Assembly (NCBI GenBank): GCA_006384855.1
Contig: VCJN01000486.1
Location: forward strand, 97,815 to 161,814
DNA from: Tetraselmis striata
Lineage: Eukaryota > Chlorophyta > Chlorodendrophyceae > Chlorodendrales > Chlorodendraceae
Reading direction: 5' to 3'
DNA length: 64,000 bases
The position numbers and the translations under genes are program-made. This document shows, one piece after another, positions 12,086 through 23,115 of this stretch (the first letter of the stretch is position 1; each line of letters opens with the position of its first letter). The notes under the pieces were generated by a model that was not told the DNA's origin, made no database searches, and worked only from the letters and a program-made list of their open reading frames with translations.

Positions 12086-12818
12086 AAACGGCGGTGCTGC
12101 CGGCGCGGCGCCGGCGGCGCCGCCGCCGCCGTCGTTCTCCCGTCCATCAGCGCCAATCGACGAGTTCCGTCGCAGCGCCACCTCCAGCTGCTTCAGAGCA
12201 CAAGCTTCCTCATCTCCCCGTCTCGGTGCCGCCGACTGCCTGCCTTCCCCTGGCCACCCATATTGATCGGAGGGTATTCACGCGGCCCAGGCGGGAGCGC
12301 GCGGCGCGTGACTGCCTGCTCGAGGGAGCCAAGACTACGCCGCGGGTGCGCATCATCGCCCTCATCAGCCCCAGGTGGCACGCATTTCGTCTGTCAACGC
12401 CCGGAAGCTTGGGAATATTGACTGGCAGGCGTTTCCCTCCCCTGCTGTTGCGAGCGCTATCTGGGGAACGGGAAGTTCACCGTACCGGTTCGCTCTGCAC
12501 GCGGTGATATAGCGTCGCGGTGGCCGACTATCCGAGTGTAGCCTGCTGGCTGGCTGTGATGACGAACTGACTGCGAAGACCATTTGCTGGTCGGTGTGTC
12601 AAATAAACTATAACTTCTGAGCCAAGGCCCCTTCACCCTTGCCGCTGCGTTCGTCGCTGGAACATTCCCGAGCCGTGCCGAGTCCTGACCGACCGCCGCC
12701 CCCCCCCCCCCCCCCCCCCGACGCTCTGCCGGGAAGTCCCTCGCAAAGTTCCGGTGTTGCGAGGGCGCCGTCAGTCCAGGGCTGGCTGGCTGGCGGAGTG
12801 GCAGCACCGTGTGAGACC
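12086..12818. other. Upstream region of the plastid protein gene
   Basis: A CGG/CGCCGG-rich stretch (12090-12135) gives a spurious 156-codon frame. A pure poly-C run lies at about 12700-12718, about 100 nt before the chosen start codon, in what is probably the 5' UTR or promoter. No other gene is supported. Confidence 0.4.
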
Positions 12819-15045
12819 ATGCCGATGGTAGCGGAAATGGGCGGTGGGCTCGTGCATGCTGCGGCGGCGCCGGTGGTGGGCACGGCACCGCGGGGGCGCG
12901 TCCGCGCTGCCGGACGGCGACTGAGGTGAGCGCTCCCTCACGAGAAATATCCACTGGAATTATGTTCCGGTAGGCCACATCCCCAGTGAGCATTGAGTTC
13001 GCTCCGCTCCTCACCTCCCACCGCCCATGCAATCCAATCGCACAGCCCTGCCGTATGTGAGAGTATCGCCCTGACATGGCGCCCCGCCTGGCCAATGATG
13101 AGACAAGTCCCACGAACCAAACCGTGTGTCTATATTTGTTTTAATTTCTGAGGCCAGCCCCCCCAGTCACCACCCAGCCCCCCATGCCACAGTTAGCCCC
13201 CCCCCCCCCCCTTCACGCGCAATGGCCTGCTGACACCTCCCCCCCCCCCCGCCCCTTCCCATATTCCCAAACCCCTGCAATGCCGCAGGTGTCGGGCATC
13301 CGGGCGCCGCGACCTGAGCTGGGAATCTGAACGCGCCCCCGCGCCGCTGGCGCCCCCCACCCGCAGCTTCCCACCTCCGCCGCCGCCGCCACCGCCGCCT
13401 GGCCCCGACGAGGTGCCCCTGCCCCCCCCCCCCCCCCCCCTCCGAACCTCACGTCTTCATTCAGTGCTCACCCGCGCGCCCCTCCCGCGCCCCGGCTGGC
13501 GCAGTCGCTGATGGACGGCGGTGGCCGGCGGCGGATGCTGCTGGGCGGCCTTGCGGGCGCGGCTGCGATTGGCCTGTCGAGAGTCATCTTCGAGAAAGGC
13601 ACGCCCGTTCAGCCTCCCCCTGCTCCCCCCCCCCCCCCTCCCCCCTACCTCTCAGCGGCGTGCATGTTGGCTCTGCCCATGTTGCGGTGAGGTACAGAAC
13701 CCGTAGGGCTGAGCTGCTGGAAGGAAGGGGGGCAAGGGGGCGCCGATGATGAGACAAGTCCCACGAATCACTCCGTGTGTGTCTTTGTTTTAATTTCTGA
13801 GGCCGACCCGCGCTCTCGTGCAGCCGGTAGCCCTCATCAGCCCACAGGGGGGGGAGGACCAGCCTTTCCTGAACCTGTCCCCCCTTCTCCCTCCCCCCCT
13901 CTATCTTTCTTCCACAGGCTTCGCGTTCCCCGGCATGGCGAACGGCAAGCTGAGGGTGGACCCAACTACCGGCCTCGAGTGCGCCCCACGCCTCGCCCCC
14001 CCCCCCCCCCCCCGGGGGAAGCACCGCCATTCTCCAACTCCTCACAACTCGCCCTCCCCCCCCCCTACTGGTGGCAGGTACCTCGTCACCAAGGCCGGCA
14101 ACAAGCTCGTGGTCTCCACGGACGCGGAGGGCCACGTGTGGATGGTGGACCAGGCGGGCAACCTGTACTTTGACCCCGGCAACGAGAGTGTCGGCGTCTT
14201 TATCGTGCGGCCCGAGCCCCCCCCCTTCCCTGACCACAACCCATGCTGGTGCAAGCAGACGCATCGTGCACCCATGCGCTGTTGCCCCACCACATTACAG
14301 TGCTTTCTTCTCAGGAGGTGTGTAGTGCCTGCCTGGGCGCCTTGCGTACTGATGCAACGATGACACCCTTTGAGACACCCATTGCCCCCTCTCCCCCTTT
14401 CAGCTGACCACCACAACGCCTGCCTGAGAAGGCAAAGCCTCTCGTCTTACTGGATGTTCTCGCCCCCCTTCCCCGGCATGGCGGCCAGGTGGCGCGCGAC
14501 GGCTGGATAGAGAACATCTGGGAGGAGAGCGGGCGCACGTACCGCAAGGCCATCGGCAACATCGACGACATGTACGCCGTGCCGACCAAGGAGTTTGGCA
14601 CGGTGGTGGGCCTCCCGCCGAGGAAGGACGACGCCCTGGCGCAGCCCATCGACCCCGACATGTTCACCCAGGACACCGGCTTGCCCAAGGTGCGCCTTCT
14701 TCTGGTGGTGGGGGGGGTGTTCACCCTAGTGCCCTAACATCAAACCCTTAAATAGGGTTCGCCATAACAATAGGTTCCGCCTTATGTGTGATCAACCTAA
14801 CCCCTGTCGCCTTTAGATTAGGGTTTTCACCTGAAACCCTAACCAACCCCTAAATGAAATAAAGATGAAAGCAGTCTCTTAATTCCCGGCCTCCTGGGCT
14901 CTATTCCTCCCGCTGAGACCTGAGCCCGACCCTGCGCAAACTGCTGGCTGGCACGCAGGGCACGTACCCGCGCGTGCTGGAGGACCGGGTGGTTGACCCG
15001 GCCTGGGTGGAGAAGCTGGCCCGCAAGTACGGGGAGATCAAGTGA
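12819..15045 (+). CDS. Putative thylakoid-lumen or thylakoid-associated protein with bipartite plastid leader
   Basis: Seven exons fit in phase: 12819-12925, 13289-13412, 13505-13598, 13918-13978, 14078-14204, 14489-14689 and 14959-15045, giving about 266 residues. The first about 77 residues are Arg/Ala/Pro-rich with a proline run, like an algal chloroplast transit peptide. Next comes GGGRRRMLLGGLAGAAAIGL, a twin-arginine plus hydrophobic core as in Tat-dependent thylakoid leaders. The mature part starts around FEKGFAFPG and contains GHVWMVDQAGNLYFDPGN and DGWIENIWEESGRTYRK. I do not recognise the family. Oddities: intron 3 (13599-13917) appears to start with GC (AG|GCACGC); introns 2 and 4 carry poly-C directly after the donor; introns 1 and 3 share a 59-bp sequence. 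The last acceptor is uncertain, because coding-like sequence (TLRKLLAGTQ) precedes 14959. Exons 1-2 are less certain than exons 3-6. Confidence 0.65.
13097..13155 (+). repeat. Intron-shared 59-bp repeat, copy 1
   Basis: It starts GATGAGACAAGTCCCACGAA and ends GTTTTAATTTCTGAGGCC. It lies in intron 1 of the plastid protein gene. The second copy is at 13748-13804 in intron 3 of the same gene, same orientation, with few differences. Confidence 0.8.
13748..13804 (+). repeat. Intron-shared 59-bp repeat, copy 2
   Basis: Second copy of the 13097-13155 sequence, here inside the intron that apparently begins with GC. Both copies share the same first 20 bases and the same end, GTTTTAATTTCTGAGGCC. Confidence 0.8.
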
Positions 15046-15230
15046 GGCCGGCGGCATGACGACGCCGGCGAGCAAGCCGGCCAAGCCGCCCTGGGTACCT
15101 AGGGCTCAACAACCCCAAACCCTACCCCCCCCCCCCCCCCATAAGAACCACCACCAAAATTTTGTCACCCACCAGCTGCTGTGGGCCTAGCCGAGGTGCA
15201 GCCTCCCCTGCCTCGCGCCATTCTTTCCAA

Positions 15231-15235
15231 TGTAA
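15231..15235 (+). terminator. TGTAA polyadenylation signal of the plastid protein gene
   Basis: TGTAA lies 186 nt after the TGA at 15043-15045. A poly-C tract (15125-15140) lies inside the inferred 3' UTR. Confidence 0.5.
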
Positions 15236-18083
15236 ATTATGCAGAGTACTGAAGCCTCGCGGCAGCTCCGCACAATACGCACTCCGCGCCAGCATGACGT
15301 GAAGCACAATCAGGATACCCACTCGCGTGGTCACCCTTTGCACGGACCCCGCTGCCCCCCCCTCTCTCCGCTCCCAAAAGGCTTCCATCCCACGCTGCCA
15401 TGATCCCGGTACATGTACATACATGCGTGCACACTCTCCCGCTCAGACAAGCTCAAAACATTCCACCGCCCGGAACAGGGGGTGAACCCAGATGGCAGGC
15501 ATGGCAGCACCCCCCCCCCCCCCCCCCTGACGAGGCGCTGATGTGGTCCAGCGCCGGGGTCGAGACATAAGGAGGACAGGGGAGGCGGCGGCGGAGCACG
15601 GGCTCCACGGGTCGCGATCACACGACGCCCCCCTGTGCGTTGACGATGGCGCTGGGCGCCGCGACGGGCCATAGTACACGTCCAAACAATCTCGTGCCTG
15701 CCTGTTGAGAGCGCCGCGGTTGGCGGGGACCCCAGCCAGCCTTCTACTAACCACTGCAGGCTTCCACTGATCCTTGTAGCCACGCGTAGGGTTTGCGGCA
15801 TATCAATGGCTTTTGATCCCCTGCCAAGAGTCAGTTGGCCAGTCAATATTACACACGTCCTACCACGAAACTAATCGGGGGCTACGGGACATGAAAATAA
15901 GCACGGATTGTCGGGGAAATGGATTTTCTGCCCGATGTGATGGGGCTCCGCTATCCATAGAAACAATGCGGTTTCATCAAGGTTGCGTCTGCTCTTCATC
16001 GGTGGCTTGCCTTTGCAGTTGTCGTGATTCGGCGCTTGCGATCCAGGCTATGCGAACGGTCACTAGTGACTGCCATGTGGTGTCAATGGCAAACATCGTG
16101 AGGGCCCTCTGAACCGCGCGGCCATAGGTCATGCTGAGGCTGTCCCTATGGCGCTTTAGAGGCACCCGTGACGACAACATGCGGCGCGGTAGATGCTACT
16201 CACAGTCCATCTAGCTTGCATGACCAAGCAAGGCTATACATGTAGACATTTAGACATACAGCTGGTAGTCAACGGAGATGACTCCCAACTATGGCCCTCG
16301 CAGTCTTGCACGGCCTCTCTGTATAGATGTGGCATCTCCAGGTGTCCTTGCGTGTGACCCGTGCCTGTGTGCCGTAACCCGCACGCATTGAGCATGGAAA
16401 AGGCGCAGGCGGGAGTACAGAGCCTGAGTCAGCGACCAGCAGCACTCGCGGCCCTACGTTAAGAGGAAGGATTCGGCTCGCTTGGCACGGGCCTAGCGCA
16501 GAGATGTCGCAGCATGCGAACAAGTCCCAATTGCCAAGAGAGGGTAGGGAAATCACATCTATCATGACAAGTATCAGAATACACCATGAATGCCACACGG
16601 ATTCTCCGACTCGATGCTGTAAAACATTTAATTTGGGCGATCCGCGAACCCAAATCATGATGATACGATATGCTTCAAAGCGCTACTTCAAATTCACCCG
16701 CCAGATGTCGTCTTAAATGAGTCTGAAATGAGGCCGCACGCTGGTGCGGGTACCAAATCAGACTGATTCCTTTCACTCGTACGAGTGCACGGCAAGTATG
16801 TGATATATGAATGCTGATGCGGTGGGACACCGGAAGTGGCGTATCTGTATTCTGTGATGGTACGTATTTTGATGGGCTGTTTAGTCGCCGCCGGGCGGGG
16901 ATACATGTTCGATAGCGCCTATGAAGTAACTTGACAGTTGAATCAGCGATGCGTCGATTTTTCAGAGAATTTTAAAGGAACGGGTTCTAAATCACTGGCC
17001 TACAGTTCCATGAATTGCATTGCCAGCGCTTTGAAGTATCGGTACCAGAGTGTCTTTAGACCATTACCAGCAGCGAGTAGCGAGTACCAGTACTCGTAGC
17101 CTCTCAACCGTGAGATCGTAATCGGACGGCTGTGTAATTAAGGACCGTGGGTGGGTGGGAGGGTGGGCGGGTGGGTGGGTGGATTATGGTACTTAATAGT
17201 ATATGCGAGTAGATAAGTGGGCTGCACGGAAAGTACTGAGAAAGGACAAAGCCATCACCAAGTAGAACTTCGCGCCAATCGGTATTGGTATCCGAGGCGA
17301 ATACACATCACATTCCCACCGCTAGCATGTAAACATAGTGCCATCAACCGGGAAAGCACAGTGTTCGCACACCGCGAGGCGCGCAGCTTCACTTCTATAT
17401 TCACGTGGGTTCATATCTTGCTCCCTGCCGGGGGGGGGGTACGCTCCGTGCAAGCACATCCAACACCGCAGTGACTCCATCTCCCGGAAAGCCAACTCCC
17501 AGTAGAACCCTAGCTCGTATTTCCTAGCTTTCTGCCCACTTCATCATCCGTTCCTCTCCATACAATGGGCCGCGCCTGGCCCTTGACTGCGCGATGGCAT
17601 TCCGCGCATTACCCCATGGTCCGCAGAGTTCGGCGGTCTGAGGCGCTGCGCCGTCACCGCAGCAAGGCATGGGCCGCGGTGTCGCTCGCGCAGGGGGCCG
17701 TCACGTCCGCCGTACAGAGCGCCGTCAACCACACGCCGTGGGCCACCATCCTGCTGGTGGTGGACACGCACGCCGCGGCGGGGGGGGGGGGGGGGGGGGG
17801 GGGCGAGGTGTCCACCAAGGTCGAACCTCGTGGGAGTACGGGATCCCAGGCTCGCGCGCTTGCCCTCAACACGCGCCAGCCGGGCTAGCTCAAGTACTTC
17901 CACCAGGAAGCACACCGATTGGTGCAATGACATTTCTTGTGACTGCGACATAAGTAAACCATATTACCTTTTGCATAAAGAAATTGCCAATCACAATTAC
18001 CGGATGTGTCATGCAAAACACTAAAAGGAGCGAATAAGGATACATCTTTTGCAGGTGGTCTTGCGGCAAGTGAGCTTATCGCA
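15236..18083. other. Intergenic region without a supported gene
   Basis: About 2.8 kb. Poly-C occurs at about 15511-15527 and poly-G at 17781-17803. Short open frames, such as 15813-16112 (+), 16269-16658 (-) and 17565-17888 (+), have no family signature. The last contains a short hydrophobic, protein-like piece (NHTPWATILLVVDTH) but no supporting splice partners, so I leave it out. 17148-17182 is a G-triplet array listed separately. Confidence 0.4.
17148..17182 (+). repeat. G-triplet array (potential G-quadruplex)
   Basis: The stretch is (GGGT)n-like, with eight runs of two or three G separated by single T, A or C bases. It meets the usual pattern for a stable intramolecular G-quadruplex on the + strand. 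It lies in intergenic DNA about 0.9 kb beyond the end of the apyrase gene. Confidence 0.7.
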
Positions 18084-18088
18084 TTACA
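18084..18088 (-). terminator. TGTAA polyadenylation signal of the apyrase gene
   Basis: On the minus strand TGTAA lies about 91 nt downstream of the stop at 18181-18179, as expected for a green-algal poly(A) signal. Confidence 0.55.
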
Positions 18089-18178
18089 AGAGGGGCATGC
18101 TAGTCACAGGCGCGCAACGTGCCACTGGCTTGGGTGGCCGGGCGGGGGTGAAGGGAGGGTGGGGGGGGCGAAAGCGGC

Positions 18179-21100
18179 TCAGAGCTCGCCGAACCTGCGG
18201 TCTGGCTTGTCGCAGTATGGCCAGCCCGGGATCCTCTTCTGGTCTTGGGTGACAATGTAGGACAGCATGGCGCCGCGCGTGTAGGCGAACTTGTTGCTGT
18301 CGATGCGGTCGGAGAAGACGATGCTGGGGGAGCCCATGGTCTGCAGGAAGCGCAGCATGAGCACGCCGCGGAAGCACGGCCCGGAGTCGGTCTCAAAGTC
18401 GTCGCGGATGCCGATGTCGTGCGCCTCCTCGGGGGGCATCGTGCACACCTGCAGGGCCGTCATGGGGGTGGGTGGGGCGGTCAGTGAGCGACCGGGTCGG
18501 CCGCCAGTACCACAGAGGATTGCTTTCTCTGAGCAGGATTGGAGATCGTGGGGTTGATATCAAACCCTACATCAAGCCCTGTCCGTTTTATTATACAAAA
18601 CGGTTGTGATCTGCCAAAGCGGCAGGCGGGGGGGGGGGGGGGGGGGGGGGGGGGATCATGAGCAACACTTAAATAGCAAACCCAAGCGTGGTTCCGGAGG
18701 GTGGGGGGTAGTTCCCTGGCTTGGGGAGGGGGCTGTGCCTGGTGGACGAGCGACTCAATGTCAGCGTAGCTGTCGGGCGCCCAGGCGCCGTGCTTCTTGG
18801 CGAGCCCGAGCGGGCGCGCGAGCTCCAGCATCTTGCGGAAGCCCATGAACACGATCGTGCCCGTCGCCGGCACGTACACGCCCGCCGCGGCGCACGGCTT
18901 GAGCAGGCACTCCTCGCGCAGGTTGAGCACGTAGTCGTCCACAAACCACTGGCACATGTAAAAGTCGCCGCTGCCGACTGCCGGGATCGGCGAGGGACAG
19001 CGGTCAGCTCGACAGCCCACAGCAACACGCGGCGGAGCTAAGCATGTCACTCGTTGAAAGGTCACGAATGCAGATTGGGTGACCTGTTTTGAGCTGCGAA
19101 TTCTCAGCAATGCTTAACGTGTCAATTCAATGCCGTCTCCTGGCTTTCAGTGGGAATTTACTACCCCACTAGTACTTCCATAATACATACATGATACGGC
19201 AAATACGCATCGACCGCACTTTCCTATTGGAATGGTCATGTCGTGTGGGGGGGGGGGGGGGGGGCGTACCGTATGTGTAGTTCTCAAAGCGGTCGGGCAT
19301 CACCTCGTACTCCTCCACCTGCACCTGCCCCGACAGCAGGCAGGGGTCGCTGAAGGTGTGGCCGCCCGAAAAGCGCTCCGTTGGCAGCCCCACACGCGCC
19401 GCCTTGGTGATGCCAAACTGCGGGCGGAGGCAGCGAGCGGCCGGCTGCGGTTAGACGCAGCGCGGGATGGGCAGGGGGGGAATACTCCAATGGGCCGCTG
19501 CCAATAACAGCAGGTGCAATTATCATGGTGGCTTGTGCACCGCCATACTGGTCAGGAGGGCAGGTTTGGGGTGGGTGTTGGGGGGGGGGGGGGGGGGGGG
19601 AGCCTGCCTGCATGCGCCTGCGCGCCTCGCGCTGCCCTAGGCCGTTCCAGGAGTGGGAGTAGATGATGGTGGACGCGTAGGTAGAACCTGTGGAGTTGGT
19701 GATGTGGGTGAACTGGAGGGGCGAGACGGGGTAGACGTTGCCGAGGATGGACGACTCCTGGGGCGCAAAGGACACCTGCGCGCGCGCGAGCTTCATTAGC
19801 CGCTGCGGCACTGCACCCCCCAACCCAGCCCTCCGTGTACCGCCGCCCTGCAGCACGCACCTGCAGACTGGCGCCGCCGGTGTCAATCCACCCGAAGGCG
19901 CCGGGGTCCCTCTGCTTCTTTGCGATCTGCCGCTCGATGCGGTCGTTCTCGGGGTCGTCCTCGCCCTCGTCATCGTCGTCATCGTCCTGCCCCTGTGGAG
20001 CAGCAGCGGGCGCTCAGGCGGGGGGCACCTTTGCGAGCTACCAGGGCAGGTGGTGCAAATGCAAGCGCACATACCCGTAACATTTATATTGGGCCTACGG
20101 TTCACAATAGAATGAACAGTTTCGCAACATGTTGGGTAATCGAATGACCTGATATGAACGAGGTATACATGTTCACCAATGCATAGCGAACCCAAACCTT
20201 GGTCAGGGCGGGCGGGGCAGAGGGGCAGCGTGGCGCACCACCAGCCTGCCCATGAGAAAGTTGAGGTCAAGGAAGCCAAAGCCGCCCTCATCGTCTCCGG
20301 AGATCTGCACCAAGAGGGCGAGACGTTCGTCAGGGAGGTGGTGCTAGATGCCTCCGGGGCATGCGGGTGAGCTTGACGATATTCCGTGGGACAGGAGTGG
20401 GAAGGGGGCGCGGGGAGGGGGGGGGGGGGGGGGGGGGAGACGCGCACTGTCTGTGCCCAGAACTGTCCATCAGTGAAGGGGGGGCGAGTGCCGTAGAGGA
20501 AGGGGTGGTTGTCGGGGTTGGCCAGCCAGATGTTGACGACGCGGAGGATGAGGGCGCGGTCTTTCTCGGGGATGAGGCGCATGCCTAGTGGCGGATGGAA
20601 AGGGACGAGGGTGAGATGAGCGCTGCAGGATGCGCGGTACGGCAGCCGGGCATGCAAGAGGGGGCGGGTAGCCACCTGCAGTGGCGGTGAGGAAGACGGG
20701 CGTGTTGGGCCACTTCTCCTTTGGGATGACCTCCTTCGCCTCCTCCAGCGCCTGCAGCAGGCTCTCCCCTGCCCCGTGCGGGTCGCCCCCCTGGCCCAAG
20801 CACGGAAGGCGAGGGGGCGTCAAGCCGGTAGCCAGCTGCCCACATGACAGACGACCCCCCAAACCGCTGCCCCGCCGCCCTTGGCCTCGAGACAGGAGGA
20901 GGCGGGGTAGGGAGTACCTCGGAGATGGCGAAGCTGGAGAGGGCGGGCATGCGAGAGAACTTCGAAACCAGCTCCAGCTTGGGGATTTCTTTGTAGCAGG
21001 GGTCCCAGGACCTGCGCGCCAGTCCAGCAAATACTTGGGTTATGAAATCATCTCACGTCCGGCCCGGTCGACATTTTGGAGCGCACAACCGGGAAGGCAG

Positions 21101-21384
21101 CCAGCCAGCTCGAGTATGCGAGCAGGTTTCCGTGAGAATAGGCATCGCAGTTGGACGCCGCACCAGACACCGCCCTTGGTGCTGCCAGAGCCGGCGTCCA
21201 GCAGGATGCCATACGCCAGGTCCTTGTCCTTCTTGTGCTTCTTCTTCTTGTCCTCGCCGGCGCGAAGCAGGTCGGGCTTCAGTTCCCTCGACGCCGCGGC
21301 TGACACGTGGAGGAGGCTCGCAGCGCAGAGCAGCGCGAGCGCTGCCGCCGACAGGCGGCGCGCGCCGATCCTGGGAGCGCACAC
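18179..21384 (-). CDS. GDA1/CD39-family apyrase (nucleoside di/triphosphatase)
   Basis: Ten exons on the minus strand join in phase: 21384-21164, 21011-20918, 20790-20676, 20584-20448, 20304-20239, 19992-19861, 19775-19608, 19417-19270, 18977-18739 and 18448-18179, about 525 residues. The family hydrolyses NTPs/NDPs, usually outside the cell or in ER/Golgi lumen. The apyrase conserved regions appear in order: YGILLDAGSGSTK; FLTATAGMRLIP; DEGGFGFLDLNFLMG; GWIDTGGASLQVSF; and VGSGDFYMCQWF. A signal-peptide-like core (RLSAAALALLCAASLLHVSA) starts the readable protein. It is not preceded by an in-frame ATG, so the start codon is probably in a further upstream exon. No C-terminal membrane anchor is visible, which suggests a soluble lumenal or secreted enzyme. 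Oddities: an acidic then basic insert (QDDDDDDEGEDDPEN, QIAKKQRD) between regions 3 and 4, and two introns that appear to begin with GC (after 19608 and after 18739). Family identity is strong. Confidence 0.85.
18628..18654 (-). repeat. Poly-C tract (sense strand) in an apyrase intron
   Basis: An uninterrupted G run of about 27 on the + strand, that is poly-C on the apyrase sense strand, inside the intron 18738-18449. Shorter runs in the same gene sit immediately after the 5' splice sites at 19269, 19607 and 20447. Confidence 0.85.
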
Positions 21385-22579
21385 AGAAGGGCGGGGCGGG
21401 GGCGGGGGGGAAGGCTCAGGGGCATTTCTTCGCCCGCGCGTTGGACGACTTGATCAGCGACCGTTTGTGTAACAATCGAAAGCCAGCGCCCCGGCAGCAT
21501 CAAACCATAGCGACAAGCCGAGACGAACTTGTCGACTCGAGGCAGGCTGGTTCGGAGGTGCTATACTGCGGGCATGCGCAGGCAGATCCGCTGGAGCGTC
21601 TATTGGCGTGGCGATGGCTGGCGCGACGGGTCGCCAGGGTCGGCTGGACTCGTTTGTGCCGGCGCTCTCTCACGGTAGCAAACCGTGCTGTGATCGTCGC
21701 ACGCCAAACGCGGAAACAATCGCATGCCGGGAACCCTGATCGCGCGCTCGGTATGGGGAGGCTGCTCCCCCCCCCCCCCCTCCCCCCCCCCCCCCCCCCC
21801 CCCCCCCGCCGGGAGGCGTTGCGGATGGATGCAAAACGTATTCCGCTTGAGGCTGCCCGCACAATAACTAGACGGGAGGGCGCTGTGATGGGCCAGTTGG
21901 GTCGCCAGCAGCGGGCGGGGCGGATCGTAACACTGATGCAACAGCGACAGGCGGGTAACAAGCGCGCGCTCAATGGGAGCAAGCCAGACTGCGCGACGCA
22001 CCGAAGCGCCATCATGTCGCTACCTGGCGCTAGCAGGTGCTGATGGAGTCGCGTCGCTGGATGAGGGGCGGGGGGGGGGGGGGGAGGGGGGGGGGGGGGG
22101 GGGGGCGAGGTGCCATTCGCTGGGGACGGCGCGTATGGATAAACCTAGACCTGTACCCGCTACCTACCGGTACAGATACTGTGTACTCGCTAGAGTGTGT
22201 CCATGGGTTTGGTTACACACTTGCACTTTCTGATATTGTCCTTTTTTGGTGATTTCCTGATATCGCATTCTGCTGCTAGCTCATGTAATTCTATGCCACA
22301 CACTTGGGGTTTCACGGGGTTTCAATCGGCAACCGAGTCCGGGTTTGCCAAAAAGATCGGAGTCTGTGTTACATGGAAAGCGCCGTTTTGTGGCTAGAAG
22401 GTTCAGCGAAAGCGGCCCGTGGGGGGGGGGGGGGGGGGCGGGGGGGGGGGGGGGCGGGGGGCGGGGGAGGGGGGGGCAGTCTGAGGAGAAGCCCGCAGGG
22501 CGGAGGCGGAAACGGGAGGGCGCTGCCGACGGCAGCGAGCTGGAAGATAGCAGACGAGCTGGTGGTGGCTGTCCTTGCT
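21385..22579. other. Intergenic spacer with long G/C homopolymers
   Basis: Upstream of the apyrase gene. It should contain that gene's true first exon and promoter; an ATG at about 21500 on the minus strand is a candidate but lacks a clear donor site. Near-pure homopolymers lie at 21766-21807 (C), 22065-22105 (G) and 22421-22476 (G). A retroelement 3'-tail-like repeat lies at 22230-22290. No other gene is seen. Confidence 0.45.
22230..22290 (+). repeat. Retroelement 3'-tail repeat T, copy 1
   Basis: TTTTGGTGATTTCCTGATAT followed by CTGCTGCTAGCTCATGTAAT. The same block occurs at 45245-45303, and the second half at 31528-31557. Each ends at a TGTAA, the green-algal poly(A) signal, so it looks like the 3' end of a transcribed retroelement. 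Confidence 0.65.
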
Positions 22580-22808
22580 AGAATCTGCCCGATACCCTAG
22601 CACCGGCCCGTACCCTAGCACCGGCCGGGCACATACATGTCCCGTGCGCCTTTGCGCGCGCGTGCCTGTCTCCCGGCCCGCCGGGCGCTCTGCTTTCACT
22701 CTCTCTTCCTGTCCACAGTCCCCGCAGCTCGAGCCCGGCTCGCTGCTCCCACTGTACGATGCTCCGAGCACTTCCACTCACCATCACCTCCGCGGTTGAG
22801 CCGTTTAG
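22580..22808 (+). repeat. Left direct terminal repeat
   Basis: Contains an internal 18-bp tandem (ATACCCTAGCACCGGCC repeated), a GCGCGCGCGTGCC block and a CTTTCACTCTCTCTTCC pyrimidine tract. All three recur in the right copy. Confidence 0.75.
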
Positions 22809-22991
22809 GTTATGGGCCCTCGCACGTCACGTGGGCGCGAGCGGGGTACAGGGAGAAGTCCGTGCGTTCGGCGCACGTCCGGAGTCGTTCGAAAAACGGC
22901 CGAGGCGGCTGCCACAAGGGCGCCGAAAACTAGCCCACAAGGGGCGAGGGATGCACGCTGAGCCTCCGGGGCCAGTGCACAACCCTCCCGA

Positions 22992-23115
22992 CACCGTATC
23001 GGGGTTCCGCCTACCGGCCCGAGAGAGCCAGCCTCCGGGGCTGCGCTCAACATACCGTATCGGGGTTCCGCCTACCGGCCCGAGAGAGGCAGCCTCCGGG
23101 GCTGAGCTCAACAGA
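22992..23115 (+). repeat. 62-bp tandem duplication
   Basis: The unit starting ACCGTATCGGGGTTCCGCCT at 22992 repeats at 23054 with very few changes. It lies inside the terminal-repeat element. Confidence 0.85.

Noticed and set aside
12037-12507. 156-codon Arg-rich frame
   Set aside because: It overlaps repeat R and a CGG-rich stretch. The arginine run is a low-complexity artefact and there is no conserved segment.
17565-17888. Possible exon with NHTPWATILLVVDTH before a poly-G run
   Set aside because: No second exon, family motif or poly(A) signal in support. The frame then runs through a homopolymer.
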